Of a DNA stretch of 64,000 nucleotides, positions 50,253-63,394 are shown piece after piece (the stretch's first letter is position 1; each line of letters starts with the position of its first letter). The translations under genes were made by a program, and so were the position numbers. Origin of the DNA: Certhia americana (taxonomy: Eukaryota > Chordata > Aves > Passeriformes > Certhiidae); the NCBI GenBank assembly GCA_018697195.1, contig CM031860.1:60122861-60186860 (forward strand), read 5' to 3'. Under the pieces are notes generated by a model, which worked only from the letters and a program-made list of their open reading frames with translations, had not been told where the DNA came from and ran no database searches.

Positions 50253-52351
50253 GGAAAAAAATAACAGAGCTGAGTTTCATTGTTTCCCTGTTAGCTCAGA
50301 AGAGCTGTGTGCCAAGTTAGAGTCTCTTTGCTGTAGACATTCCAGGGATGGAGCATCAGGGCTCAAAGGTACCATCTTCCAGCCTTTTCTCTCTTCTCCT
50401 CTCTTTTCCTATCTGGAAAGCAGGTGCACCAAGGCAACTTCTTCCATGTCCTGAGGTATCCTGGGCCTTTTTTCTGATTTAAGAGACATGTTTGAGTTCA
50501 GGCAAGCATCCCTATGTCACTCTTTTGTATTTTACAAGTCTTTGTATCCAAGCCCGTGTAAACTAAGATTGCACAAGACTCCTTGGACGTCCATCCTGTT
50601 ACTCAAGGTCTTCTCTGGGGCTCCCCATCCAGCTGTAACCTGTTACTTATCTTTAACCTCAAACATATTCAGATGAACTTATAGGTAAAAACAGCCACTG
50701 TGTGCAGCAACTTTCAAAGTAGGATGCTCAGGGTGATTCAATTCAAACATAAACCCCAACCAGTCCTTTGGAATGTGAGGTTGGCTGAAGTATCTGTGCC
50801 TCCAGAAAAGCCTGACCCTGAGCTGATATATGCCTTCTGTCCTGTTTGATCTTCAGAAATAGGATCTGGAGTAGAAAGAGCCACCAGTGTCCTCTGAGTG
50901 GAAGTCCTTTAGATAATCTGAGCCCATCTTTCACTTATTTAGAAAGCTATTTTTCTATTTTTTTGTTGTTTCTTTTCAGCTCCTTGAGCCCATGTGTCAG
51001 CTGAAGTGCATTAATAATTTCCAGTGAAAAAATGTCTTCCAAATGTAATGAGAAGCTTTGTGATCCATCATCCCTCGTTGCTCAGCATTATGTCAACTCA
51101 AAAGTCTCTCAACATCTGAGTGCCAGAGTCTATGGCAGCAGAACAGAGATAGAAGAACCATCTTACAGGGGCTTTTATTTCACCCTTCTGCCCATAACTT
51201 TTAATACTGGCTGTAGTAAAAAAAGGATACAATTTTACATTAATTAATATTTTGTCTTAGTGCAGTTTTTTGCATTATTCTTTCATGTGCAGATCAAAAT
51301 TGTATTTGTGTATTGCATTAGCAGGGTTTTTCAATCTGCTCAGAGACACTTCATTCTGCGCCCAAAGACATGGTCATATTTCTGCCTTTTCTGGGAAGCT
51401 ACAGAATTTTGACTCATATTCTTTATAGAAGGATCCAGCAATTGTTTAGATCTTGTTTTAATTATTTTCTGGCCATTGCCGAGCTTTGTGAGTACCTCCA
51501 TTGTTTGTTCCAGTTTGATTACAGATATCAGCTTATCTTTTCTCTTCTGGGAAACTTGATTCCTCTGGTGATATTCGCCTGCCTCAGAGCCAATATTTCT
51601 GGTGTGTGAGGTTGTTTTCACTGGAAGGAGAGATTGGTGACCTGCATTTCAATGCAATCATGTTTCCTTGTGGAGAATGTTCACAGAGACCTGCAGCAAT
51701 GAGCTAGGAGTCACTGTTCACAAAGCCACGATTCTTCTCAAGTAACTCTGACCCTTTTGGGTGGTTTTATTTTATAGGTGTTCTTTGTGGTGTTTTCTGC
51801 CTGCCGCTGGTTGTTTCTGTCATTTGTGCAGACACATCCAAGTCTGCCATGCCATTAGCAAATTTTAAAGTGTTAATTCAGTTCCCAGCCAAACCACCAA
51901 AGACAGATCTATACAACGTTATATTAGTTACACAAACAGTAACTTCTGTTGTGAAACAAAAGAGCTTTTTTTTTCCATCTCACATTTATCTTGAATAAAA
52001 TATTGCTACCAAACCCATCATCTTCAGAGAAATTTGAAAATATCCATATATCAAAGATAGTGCCCTTTGAGACAATCTTTCAGCTGAATGAGATATTTTG
52101 ACTCCATCACAAGCCCTTATAGAGACCTATTGGGTGGCTGATAGTGCCTAAGGTTTAATATGCCTGATTTTTCCCACTTGGAGAAACTGAAATAGCAGTA
52201 ATTAATTATTCAACAGTCATAAAACTACAGACATACGTGTCTATGAAATGTATTTGGGTCTTTCACTGTAATTAATCCAATCTGCAAAACTAAATTAATT
52301 AATCAGAATGATGACCGGCACACTTTTTAGGTTATAAGCAAATATAGGCGC

Positions 52352-52378
<27 letters not shown>
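52352..52378. repeat. Poly-T homopolymer, 27 bases
   Basis: The longest A/T homopolymer in the window. No retroposon body is recognised 3' of it on the plus strand, so it is not assigned as a reversed poly-A tail. Confidence 0.95.
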
Positions 52379-52382
<4 letters not shown>

Positions 52383-52610
52383 ATTTGAACTGGAGGAGAT
52401 ACTGCAGACTTCAGTGATGGCCTCTTCCTTCTGAGCCTTCAAGTATTTCCTCATGGAGCTTGTGGGAAATCTGTTCATCCATCCATCTGGAAGAGAAATA
52501 TTTCAGGAAATCAGATTTCAGGGACTGGTCCTTGCATGTCTTTCCCCCTTCCATAATGAACAGGTCTTCTCTGTTCAGGATATGTAGTATAATTATGCAG
52601 CTATCAAAGA

Positions 52611-52650
52611 GGAATTAAAACAATTAAAACAAGAGGAGTTAAAACAATTT
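52611..52650. repeat. Short direct repeats of a TTAAAACAA word
   Basis: Three copies of TTAAAACAA occur within 40 bases, two adjoining and one after AGAGGAG. Confidence 0.8.
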
Positions 52651-54640
52651 AGCCAGGCAACAGGTGAACAGTGTCATTAAATGAACAACTGGGAAGTTTA
52701 GAAGTTTGAAGTAGCACATTTCCTTTAGTGAAAATATGAGTGTCTGTTTGTGAGGTAGGGAAACCAGGGGTGCTTCTTCAATAATGTTTTCTCATATGCC
52801 AGCAAGAATAAAAATAATTAATATATGGTTTATTTTGTGGTAGCAACAGGGATTATATAAATCTTTGCATCTCTGTGCTGACCTGAGGGCTTGGACAGCT
52901 GTTTGCTGATCCTTGGCAGAGCCTTGATTTTGCAGAAAAGCTGTGGTGTGACTTCCCACCAGGTGGGTGGGGTGTCTGCTGACAGTGCTCAGCATCACCT
53001 GGGCCATGGCTGCAACAGCAGCTTCTGCACATCCCTGCCCATTGGCCCCAAACAGGCTCTTTATCACTGCAGCTGATGGGGTTTGTGCTTTTACCTGACA
53101 GGTCCTTCTCATGATGAATCTCTCTAGTCTTGACTCTTGTTTACTGTCTAATCTGAACAGACATTTTTTTTGCTCAGTTAGAGAAATATGGAGGATGGTG
53201 TTTTACCTCCAGTTCATTGATAGCTCTGGTTCCACCCTTAATGTTCTGCTTGAGGCTCTAAACTTCTTCTCTAACCTTTCTCCACTCTCCTTTGAATATT
53301 TCAGATACACTTCTACGTATTTTTGTCACAGATTTTCAGCTTTATGTTTTTTCCCTTTTCTAGGATGCTCTTTTTCACTGATCTGAAAACCCCTTCTTTG
53401 CCTTGACTGTTCTCTGTTGCTCCTTCAAACACACAAGGAATCACTCACATATCTGTTACTGGGATGTCTCTGAAAAATCTTTCTTTCTCCAGAATTATCT
53501 TTGAAGGAAACTGGCTCTGAACTATCACTGACTTTTCCCAAGGGGCCAGGACACATCCTTGAATTTCAGTCCATTTATTTCTCTCTCTTTCTGTGATTTT
53601 TTTGTGGTAACATCTCCCAAAACACAGATAAGTTTTTCTAAACTGCCTTCCCTAATTGTTTTCAGATATAAATTATCCATCTTAAAACTCACAACTCATT
53701 ATTAATTGAAGGAACTTTTGGCATGTAAACTATGATGTTTAAATGCTGAGAGGAATCTGGCAGAACATTACTGCCCTACCTTTCCAAATGTTGCAAGATA
53801 TTCTTGGCTTATAGCATATTATATAACAGAGCCTTTAAACACAGATTATCTGTAGAAAGAAAGTCAGTGATTGTTGTCAAACCACAGTGATGAATTAGCT
53901 GAAATTGATGAGCTGCATTTGCAAAAGGAGCTGACCAAGAGTAGTGAGAAGTAGTCAGCCTGTTTGGGGAATAGCAGTGTTCCTAAAGATAAGTAAACAA
54001 TGCATCTGGTCCCACATTTATTGTTCTCTTGGAATGAACTTTCTGACTTCAAAGTAAACAGAAACTCTATTTACATTATCCCTGTCTGTTTTTCATAGGG
54101 CTAGCTGAGGACTTCTGCCTGTCAGTATAGCAAAGCAATTGGCCAAAACTGGGGTCATGGCAAGATAAAATCAGTTTTCTATTGGAAGTCCTGCCATACA
54201 AGCAATTTCTGACTAGTGGAATGAGTGTTGTTCATGTTTTTCTGGGACTCTTACTGGCATCAGAAGACCTGTCCTGGGAGCAAAGTTAGAAGAACAGACT
54301 TTTTATGCCTTGGTTTGCTCATATATTTTAAATAGATGTTATCTTTGATCACTAAGGTTTTAGACTTCAAAACCATAAAAGAATGTGTGTTGGATGAACA
54401 TTCTCATGCTCTTGTAGGGATATTTGTGCACCTTAATCAGACTTTAAAAAATTGTTTCAAACCTGTTAATATTTCCCCCAATTTCTTACTTTACTTATCA
54501 TTACAGTCTCATGATTTCTGGAAAGAGTAAATTTCAACCCACTTCTCTTGTGAATATTTAATAATTCTACATTAAATATGAGTCCAGACAAAACTCCCAT
54601 TCCTGTTGGTGAGATTTTGCCCTATTTGTAGGGGCCTAGT

Positions 54641-54835
54641 AGCTTGCCAAAGAATGTGGTGGATTCTCAGTTGCTTATAGTCTTTAAATTAGACTGAATG
54701 TCTTTTCGAGAAAGATGCCCTGAGTCAACCACAATTTATTGGAAATAATTTAGGAATTGCTGGGCAGCCTCATGTGGGCTATGCTCTGCAGATGTTAGAG
54801 AAGGTGACTGCAAAGTTTCCACATGATCTTAAAAT
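54641..54835 (+). mobile_element. Old, diverged CR1-type LINE 3' end
   Basis: Blocks in order are 'agcttgccaaagaatgtggtgg', 'attctcag..tatagtctttaaat', 'agactgaatgtcttttcgag', 'aaagatgccctgagtcaacc', 'ggaattgctgg', 'tatgctctgcag', 'acatgatctt'. They parallel an older amniote CR1 tail ('gatggattctcc', 'agtctttaaatcaagactggatgtctttct', 'aaagatatgctctagctcaac', 'ggaattactgggtgaa', 'tgttatgcagg', 'gatgatc'). Divergence is much greater than in the other CR1 copies here, so the insertion should be older. Confidence 0.7.
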
Positions 54836-57536
54836 CTACATGTACACGGCTGATCTTTGAAATACCATGGTCTTAAAGAAGTTTTTCTTTTTTTCATCTG
54901 GGATGTTTTAAGATCTTTGATGTGCTAATGATCCAAGTTGTCTGGCTAGATGATAAATCTCAGATGAAAGAAGTAGATGGTGAGTTAAGACTTCTTTCTC
55001 ACCTCTGCCTGGGAGCTATGGCACATCTTAGTAATTTCCTTAATAAACAGTATGTGTTTTCAAGGGAATGGGCATGATTTTAATTGCAGTTCTGTAGGAA
55101 ACTGTTTTTCTTTTTCATGAAAGCTCTCTTGATTTTTCAAAATGTTCTCATCTCCACATGGCTAAATTGTACCCTCCTCACAACCCCTCCCAACATAAAG
55201 CTGAAGGTTTAAGGCTCTGGGATTATAATGCTGTATCCTTGTTCTGGGTCAACAGAGCAGGAGATTTATATTTTGTATTCCAAAATGTTCTGAAAGAGTT
55301 GGGCAAGGAACTGTGGAGTCTTCCCTGGAAAAAGTCCACCTTCTTCTTGTTTTGGATAGCAGTTCAATCCCAGACCCTGAAATTTTCCCTGGAGAAACTG
55401 GCCAGTGCTTTCTGGTGAAAATGTCACGTCTGACAATTTGATATTTCTTGGCACACACCTTCCTTCCTAAATATCAAAGTATATTGGCAGAAAATTCATG
55501 CCAAATCTACTAGCAATGATCATGAATAAAATTATGCTAGGATATAGAGATCACTGAAAGCCATGGTGCTTCAAGAACCTCAAAAGCTTTGTGGACCACC
55601 AGAGATAACAAATCATAGCAATTCTGAAGGCCAAGATGAAAACACTACCAAATAGAATACAAATTGTGTCTTCTTTAGGTGTTCAGCAGGTTTTTTTTAA
55701 ATGAGTATATTTACATAATTTGAAATAAGGATTTTCTGACAGTGCTAGTGTATACACAGGAGGAAAAAAGAAGAAAAATGAACAAAACTTTTTCTTCTTA
55801 AAATCAGATTTATTAAGTGTAAACAAATTTCTTTCCCAGTCTGTCTGAAGCTGGCAGTGCTAAATTTTACCTTTGCAGAAAGTATTTAATATAATGTGTG
55901 TAAATATTATGTTAAAGGTTTCATGTCCTGTTTTAAACAGTGGCAAAAAAATTTCCTTTCAGCCTTTAGGTTTTCCACTAATTTATTTCATATTAAATCA
56001 GAGCAGGATAAAAAACTGCTGATCAGATCTTTACTGAGCTTTATTGTAACATGTTTTAAGTGGATGCAGACGGCTGGTTTTTCTTTTTCTTTATTTCTTC
56101 ATTTTTTCCCCCTCCATGTCTGAAATATTATACAGGAGACTGAAGTTCTTGTGGCATTAACATGCGAGTCTCAAAATGGGCTGAAAAATAAATATTATAA
56201 AAATATGTCATCCAAATCAAATACTGTGTGAATAAGGAAAACTGGAGAGGTTACAATTGCGGTTCAAGGTTTAACATGCAAGGTACCTCACAAGTTAGCT
56301 AAATACATTTCAGATGGATGTAAAATGCAGAGGAAATGTGCTAAGTATCTTCCCTTGGTGAGATCTTGAGTGTTGCTCAAATAACACACTCGGAGGTCAA
56401 GTTCCCACATGGTAACATATGGGGGGATGGGAATAGGCTCAGATCTCCCTGTTCTTTCTACAACAGCATCCCCCTGGCAGCAAGGCCTGACAGTGAACCA
56501 TGATCATCCTCATGCTCATCAGCAATCAAAGCCCCAAGGGTGCACAGGAGCAGTACATGGAGCCTCTAGGTTTCCTTACACTAGGGCAAAAGCTTTGGCT
56601 ACTGACTGCTCATGGTGCTTAACTGTGTAATTGTCTTAATTATGCTAAATTGCACTGTGTAGTCCCTTAACAATTTTGTGGGTTAGCAACAGTATTAAAT
56701 GACAAAAATGACATTAATGTAGTCACAGCATTGCCTCGCAGAAGCATGAAAGTCAGAAAATGCAGAAGTCTGCACAGGTTTCCCTTGAGGAACCACCTTC
56801 ACCACTGCACACTCTGGCAGCTTCAGGAGACTTTGGCACAGGGGGTGATCTTAATTACACTGATTTTGTAAAAAAGTCATTGCATATGGGACACCTCTAC
56901 CAAAACACTGACTTTGAAATGTTCACTAAATGGTGAATTCAACCCGTGGTTCACTTCAAAGGTTCACCTCAAAGGGCTGATGTTGGCTATCAGAACTTGA
57001 CTGAAGGGGCTTCAGCTGGTTTGGAGTATAACTGTGAAATATTACCATGAGCATCACAGAGTTGGTCCAATCCAGTATTCCAGGGCAGTTTCCATGAGCA
57101 GAGTACTTTCAGGGTGCCGTTCTGGTCATCCATTTGTCCACATTGCTTTGCCTGGAAGCCAAGGACACAGACCCCTGAAACAAGTCTCAGCTGTGAAAAC
57201 TGAGGAAGAACTTGCTCAGTAATTCTGGGGACCAAAATCTCAATATTTTTGACAAGTGTGTAGTTTATGACTCTGCTGAGATCTTCCTATTCACTGGTGC
57301 TGCAGACCAGTTTCCTGCCTCTCCTACCCAAGGCAACAGAGCTGTCTGTGGCAGCCTCCCCACACAGGTGGGCTCCTGCTCTCAGGAAAGGTGCAATTCC
57401 TCCTTTTCACAAAACATCAACCTCAGCATGGTAAAGAGGTTCCTTCCCCTTTGCATTTTATGCAATGTTACCTATTTTAATACAACAATCACATTTAATA
57501 ATGTAAAAAAATGTAAATTTACTGGGTTTACAGACC

Positions 57537-57566
<30 letters not shown>
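57537..57566 (+). repeat. (TAA)10 microsatellite
   Basis: Ten uninterrupted TAA units. Read in frame they give the isoleucine run of a 140-codon open frame at 57212-57634, which is therefore partly an artefact of this repeat. Confidence 0.96.
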
Positions 57567-57569
<3 letters not shown>

Positions 57570-57782
57570 TCATATTTGGGCAGCAAGCTGTGAGCTACAA
57601 AAGTGGATTCTCTGTCATCCACAACTTTCCATAGGACTTACCAGAGACCTGCATTTTTTCAGCCCCTGTGACTGGCAACAATAAAGACAGCAGCTCAGTT
57701 CAGGCATGAGTACAAGCTTCAGGGAGGTTGCAGGGAGTTATAGACCCAAGTGCTATCTTGTGTACTGAATTGTTTGAAGTTT

Positions 57783-57796
57783 AAAAAAAAAAAAAA
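57783..57796. repeat. Poly-A homopolymer, 14 bases
   Basis: Fourteen adenines in unique sequence. Confidence 0.9.
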
Positions 57797-58930
57797 GAAG
57801 CTGCACATGGAGTATTTAAATATTTGACCTGGTTCAGTGTGAAATAATATAGGAATGAATATAAAGGAGTTTCTTCTGGTGGAGTTTTCATGCTCATGTT
57901 CTTTAAAAGCTTATGTAGGATCCTCTGTAGCTAGAAAGCTCATTATTTTCAAAAAGATGTTTTTAAGTTATGTGTATGAAATAGCATGGCCACATCAATG
58001 AATTCCATCTTAAATATTAGTGAAGCATTTGTGCTTGTCCTAAAGTGCTGCTAAAATCCAGAGGAAGGCCCTTCTTGATTGACCGCCTCTACCACTGAAA
58101 ACATTTGTAGAAGCCAGGAGTAATTTATATTATCTCAAAGTAATAAGAACTGGTGGAGAAATATTTTTTCATATAACCATCTGTGGAAAAAACAGTGCAT
58201 TCCTCTTTTTGTACTCTCGGCTAACCTATAAATTAATTCCTTAGGTATTTATAAGGATAGCTCAGTGTGTGTGGGATTTGCTAATAAACCCTCCTAAGTT
58301 CTAGTTTGGGTTTCCTCTGGTGAGGTGAGCATGCATATCCCAACTAAGCCATCTGGACAGACCCTGCTCAGTCTGAAGAATTTGACACTCCTGTAAGGTT
58401 TTAGCGTTCCTAGAAATTTTTGGATTCTCTTACAAATTGTATTTACATTTTTTAATAGTGTGAGTGTAGCCAAGATGGACTTTATCTGGAAAAGGTCACC
58501 CATTTATCAACTGAATACTTTCTCTTTGAGCAGTGAAGAGGGTAAACCCTAGAAAAGCAAAGAAAATCTGTTTGAAAGGAGGAAAGAGTGGTATTTTCTT
58601 AAGCTGGCATGCCTTCTTGCATTTGAAGTCATATCTTATAAAATATATGGCCGAAGTTCAACATGATGTGGTTTGAACTTGGTTTCCTTTGATAAATAAG
58701 AGTATGTATTCAGTGGATGAACCTTACTTTAATTTCAAATTCAGACCCAAAATCCCTCCAGACTCTGGGGAATTGTCCTCCTAGGGTTATGACCAATAAA
58801 AGGGAAAAGGGGAGAGCTTCATGCAAAGCTCCAAGTTCTGAGATTTTGGTTTAAGGACATCTCTATCATGGACAAATCATTCCATATACAATCTCCAGAA
58901 CCAACTAATGAATAATCTACAAAGACTTAC

Positions 58931-58945
58931 AAAAAAAAAAAAAAA
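58931..58945. repeat. Poly-A homopolymer, 15 bases
   Basis: Fifteen adenines in unique sequence. Confidence 0.9.
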
Positions 58946-60545
58946 TGTATTGCAGAAAGGAATTCTCTGGTTGTATCTAGGAGTTAGCTTTCTAAAAATA
59001 ACCCCAGTCTGTCCTCCTGGGCTCACACTCAGTAGTGCTTCTAAAAGCACTCAAATAAAACTTTGCAGCTAAAGAAATGCTTTATCAGCCAAAATTATCT
59101 ATAAGAAACTTGAGGAATTTTCTGGTGAATAAAATATTGCACTGCAAATATTTGCTCTGTTTTAACCTGGCACTGTTCCTGCTCTGAATCTATTGATAAC
59201 CTGGGGGAAAACACACATTATCATTTTGAGCTGTGTCTCAGTAATACTGATCTAGTTTCTTCACAGAATATGTTACAGCGGCAATTATCTATAAAATTAC
59301 ATTTGATACTTTGATAGAAACATAACAGTGTGTCAGCTTTATTTCCTTGCAAAATACCTTTAATATGGACACAGGACTTAGTAAGTGCAGCTCTTTTAAA
59401 GTCAGAAACCTTTTTCTGGTCCCAGCACTACCCAGCTTCCATATTTCATGTGTGCATCTTGACAATTATTGTTGTCCAAAAAGAAATTATAATTAAAAAG
59501 TTAATTTACTTGTTGAAAAAATTATTTACATCAAAGAATGCATTCCTGCTCCGTTGTAGTTATGGCTGGGGAAGGAGCATGGGTGGAGAGCCTTGCTGGG
59601 GTCCCAAGCAAAGCATCTCCATGCCTCATCTCACCTGCAGTTTTACCTGTTTGTGTTCCTTGTTTTGGGTGTCTCCTGCAGGTTGTGGTTCCCTCTGGAC
59701 TCCTGGCAGCTTCAGAAGGATCAATCACCTCATCTTCAATACCTGGGGCAGTGGGCAATGAGGTGCACTTTGCTTTTACCCTCTGGAAGGCACAACTTTC
59801 AGCCTAGGAGAGAGAAGAACTTTACAGTCTGTGCTCTCTCTTGCCCTACCACTCTCAAAACTTTATTTCAAAGGGCTCAGAGGTTAATTTATTTGTTTAT
59901 AAGAAATGCTCCCTAAAGAGAAAGGTTGGACTCATATCTCACAGCCAGGCAAATGTGGAGTAATGGCTTTTGTTTTGGAAATCAGTTTATGCTGCTGCAA
60001 TAAACCAGGAGTTGGCTACTGGGTTCTTTCCTATCATCATTTTAATTCCAGTACGTACTCGTATGTGCTCTGCAGTAAAATTAGAGAAAGAAAACATCTG
60101 GCAAACAAAACCATTACCGAATAAATGTTGCCCATTGGCCCTGATTTCACACTCAGGATATTGAAAACAAATGTTCTGGTGCTATTGAGATCTTGACATG
60201 TTTGTGTTTAGCTTGTTGGGTCAGCTGAAATTGCTCGTGTTCACAGTGATCCCTGATGAGAGATGCTTTGAGTCACAGATTATTTAGACTATTCTCAGTA
60301 TGGGGTACAACTCTGAGCTCCTTAGCAGCATGACTTTCATAACAATGTTATAACCCAACAGCAGGTCCTCTGACCTGACAACATGTCCCCCACCTCCAGG
60401 GAATCTGTGTAGCTAAACAAAATATTTGTGAACTAGTGGGAAAACAGCAGTCACCTGCTATGAATCTGTCTTTAAGGACAGTCGGCACTCTGTGGTCTGT
60501 TTTGGTTTCCTGGCCTATTGTATTAGGGTTTTCACAGAGTTGCTC

Positions 60546-61690
60546 AGAATCACAGAATATCCTGGGTTGAAAAGACCCACAAGGATCATTGAGTCCAGCT
60601 CCTGGCCCTGCACAGCACCATCCCCCAGAGTCACCCCCTGTGCCCCAGAGCATTGTCCAAACCCTCCTTGAGCTCTGCCAGGCTGCTGCTGTGACCACTG
60701 CCCTGGGGAGCCTCTTCAGTGCCCAAACACCCTCTGGGGGAAGAACCTTTTCCTGATATCCAACCCAAACCTCCCCTGACACATCTTCAGGCCATTCCTT
60801 GTGACCTGTCACTGTCACCACAGAGAAGGGATCAGTGTCTGTCCCTCCTCTTCCCCTCCTGAGGAATTTGTACCTGCACTGAGGTCTCCCCTCAGTCTCC
60901 TCCAGGCTGAACAGACCAAGTGCCCTCAGCCTCTCCTCACACGGCTTCCCCTCAAGGCCCTTCACCATCTTTGCTGCCCTCCTTTGGGCACTCTCTAATA
61001 GTTTAATGTTTTTCTTTTACTGTGGTGCCCAAAGCTGCCCTCAGCACTCGAGGTGAGGCCTCCCCAGCCCAGAGCAGAGCAGGACAATCCCCTCCCTTGC
61101 CCGGCTGGCCGTGCTGGGCCTGATGTCCCCAGGACAGGGATGTCCCTCCTGGCTGCCAGGGCACTGCTGGCTCATGTTCAGCTTGCCACTGACAGGACCC
61201 AGGTCCCTTTCCATGGCACTGCTCTCCAGCCCCTCATTGCCCAGTCTGTCCGTACACCCAGGGCTGCCCCATCCCAGGTGCAGAATCCGGCACTTTCCCT
61301 GGCTGAGCCTCACACGGTTGGTGATTGCCCAGCAAAATGGTGAGTTTATCTATCTGTGGTATGGACATTTTTTTCCAGAAGGACTCTATGAGAACAGTAT
61401 TAAAAGCTTTACTGAAATCCAAAATTTTACATTGACAGGTTTCCCTCGTTTAACCAAGAGTGTTACCTTGTCAGAAAAGGCACTCAGGTTTGATGAGCAG
61501 GACTTCCCTCTCATGAAGCCATGCTGGCTGTGACTGATGACTGCATTGTCCTTCAGGTGTTTTTCAGTATCTCCCAGAATAATCTTCTCCGTAACTTTAC
61601 CAGGCACTGAAGTGACACACACTGGCCTGTAGATTCTGGGGTTCCCTTCTTGACTTTCTTTCACCAGTTTCCAATCATCTTCCAGTCAGA
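60546..61690 (-). mobile_element. CR1 LINE, largest copy, internally deleted
   Basis: Read on the minus strand from 61690 down. First comes the amino-terminal reverse transcriptase, with YRPVCVTSVPGKVTEKII, then SQHGFMRGKSCSSNL, then MDFSKAFNTV starting at 61422 (the first catalytic aspartate block). Near 61315-61370 the sequence jumps to the carboxy-terminal end of ORF2: KCRILHLGWG (from about 61300) and REGIVLLCSGLGRPHLE ending near 61043. Between these the family normally carries several hundred bases including the F/YADD catalytic motif, which is missing. The 3' untranslated region follows, with 'gaggagaggctgagggcac', 'tcaggggaggtttgggttgg', 'gggccaggagctggactcaa' and the terminal octamer near 60546. 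The 206-codon minus-strand frame at 60348-60968 is only an open stretch of this untranslated region. The element is dead. Confidence 0.94.
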
Positions 61691-63394
61691 AATCTTATTC
61701 TTCGTATGCATCTTTGTCTCCAGACAATCCACCTTTTCTTTCTTCTCTATCCTTTATATGGTACTCTGGAATTCCAAACACACTGTCTAAAGCAGGCTGT
61801 ACCCATTAATATCTGGCTCTGTATTGAATTTTTACCAGACTCCTCTCACCTTTCTGAATGAGAGTCACAACAATTCTGGGTGTTGTTTGGTTTGGAGTTT
61901 TTGTATTTATTAGAATAAATTCTTTATTCAGGAAAGACTAAGTCAGTCTCAGTAGATTTGTAGGGGCCTTAAGCCAAAAAATAAAAACATGCAGCCGCAA
62001 CCATTCATAATCAGTTTAGTGGATCCATTATTCTACCAGTACATGCAAATTTGGTCAAAATGAAACACTTCAGAAAATGTATTGATTTTGTCAGCACTTT
62101 AGTTTAAGAAAATAAAAAGGGGAAAGAATTTCCGTCCTGTTGAAACATGCTGTTTTTAAAATACTGCTATTTTGGGCTTGGTTTTGTTTCAGAAAAACTT
62201 TTCTTTGGCATTTTAGCATTGTGTTGTTGGGATTTTTTTAACAAAGTTAAAGTAAAAATCGGAAAAGAAATGGCTTTGTTGAATTCTAAAACCTGCAGGT
62301 TTAATTTTAAAAGAAAATAAAGCATATATCTAGTTCAGCAGCAATCAGAACTTGTTCCAGCAGAGATCTACACTAAGCCAAAAAAGCTTAAGTAACATGC
62401 TTACCATCTCCCATCATCTAGCTCTGTCTGGGGAAAGTGGGACTGCAGGGGATTCAAATAACAAATTAACATGGAATCATTACGAGTAATTTAACTTTTG
62501 AAATGAGATCTTTCTGCACGAACAATAGATCCATCTTGAGCCCCCTTCTTTCCCACAACCATCAGACATGCTTGTTTTTATGAGGCCTGGGATAAAACTC
62601 AGTTTGACTTCTTGATAACATCTTCTTTGTATCAAAGCAAGTGAATGCAGCATAGAATCTGAAAAATTGCTATGTACATACAAAATCCAAACTGACTTTT
62701 ATGTCACATTTTTGCTTTCTCTCTGAATTTCTCTTCACTTCCCCTTCTATATCAAGTTTTGAAGACTTTCAGTGTAAAAGGTTTTATCTAGAAAACACTT
62801 ATTGAAAAAGACATGAGTTTTTTTAAATGAAAATCTGATTATATTGACAACATTTGATGATTTCTGACTGATCATCCCTAAGTAATCAGTTGTAAGTAAA
62901 GCATTTGATCATTTTTTCAGACTCCACTGGGGAAAGCAGGCAGCCATACCAGCAATAATGGAAAGCACATATCTAGTTTTTCTTATGCAAACACAGTAAA
63001 ATCAGTCATTAATTATAGTGTTAGGGCAAGACCGTTTCATTATTCCTAGTTACATGGCAGAGTGTGGGAAGGTACAGGACAGAAAAAATGAGTATGTGGG
63101 AAGAGTTTGCTGTCCTTACAGTTCAAAAATGCCATAATTAGGAAAGTCCAGCAAGAACAAGGTGGTTGTGTGTCATTCCATTAATGAGCAGTTAAAATGT
63201 AGTCACATGGATGTAAGTGAATATGATTAGGAGTGAAAACTTACCATGCCTCAGAAGGACTTTAGTTTCAATTCATAAAAGGAACTGGTTGTTTAATTAT
63301 GAACACACAGAGGATCAGAGTTACAATCAGATTCACTATGCGTTTTAATTCATGAATCAAGCTTTTGTGTGACTGAAAAAAAAAAAAAAAAGGC
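61691..63394. other. Unique A/T-rich sequence, no gene recognised
   Basis: No gene or dispersed repeat is recognised. The CR1 boundary may extend a few tens of bases into its left side. A 16-base A run lies at its right end. Confidence 0.52.
63376..63391. repeat. Poly-A homopolymer, 16 bases
   Basis: Sixteen adenines on the plus strand, just before the candidate regulatory segment. Confidence 0.92.

Larger units (their letters stand above)
44831..54640. other. Unique sequence, no gene recognised
   Basis: About 9.8 kb, the longest stretch without a recognised dispersed repeat. Homopolymers and T/G tracts are listed separately. Around 46158-46500 both strands are open for 63-95 codons in overlapping frames. 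The sequence is complex and not repeat-like, but I recognise no protein in either direction, so a decayed gene copy is possible but unsupported. Confidence 0.5.
54836..60545. other. Unique sequence, no gene recognised
   Basis: About 5.7 kb without a recognised gene. Simple repeats are listed separately. Overlapping open frames at 59330-59916 reach 143 codons on the plus strand but show no domain. Confidence 0.52.

Noticed and set aside
57212..57634. 140-codon plus-strand open frame
   Set aside because: Extended by the (TAA)10 microsatellite read as isoleucine. No domain.
59330..59761. 143-codon plus-strand open frame
   Set aside because: Overlaps other frames on both strands and shows no domain.
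60348..60968. 206-codon minus-strand open frame, the longest in the window
   Set aside because: It lies over the CR1 3' untranslated region and its flank. CR1 blocks explain the sequence and the frame is not the ORF2 frame.
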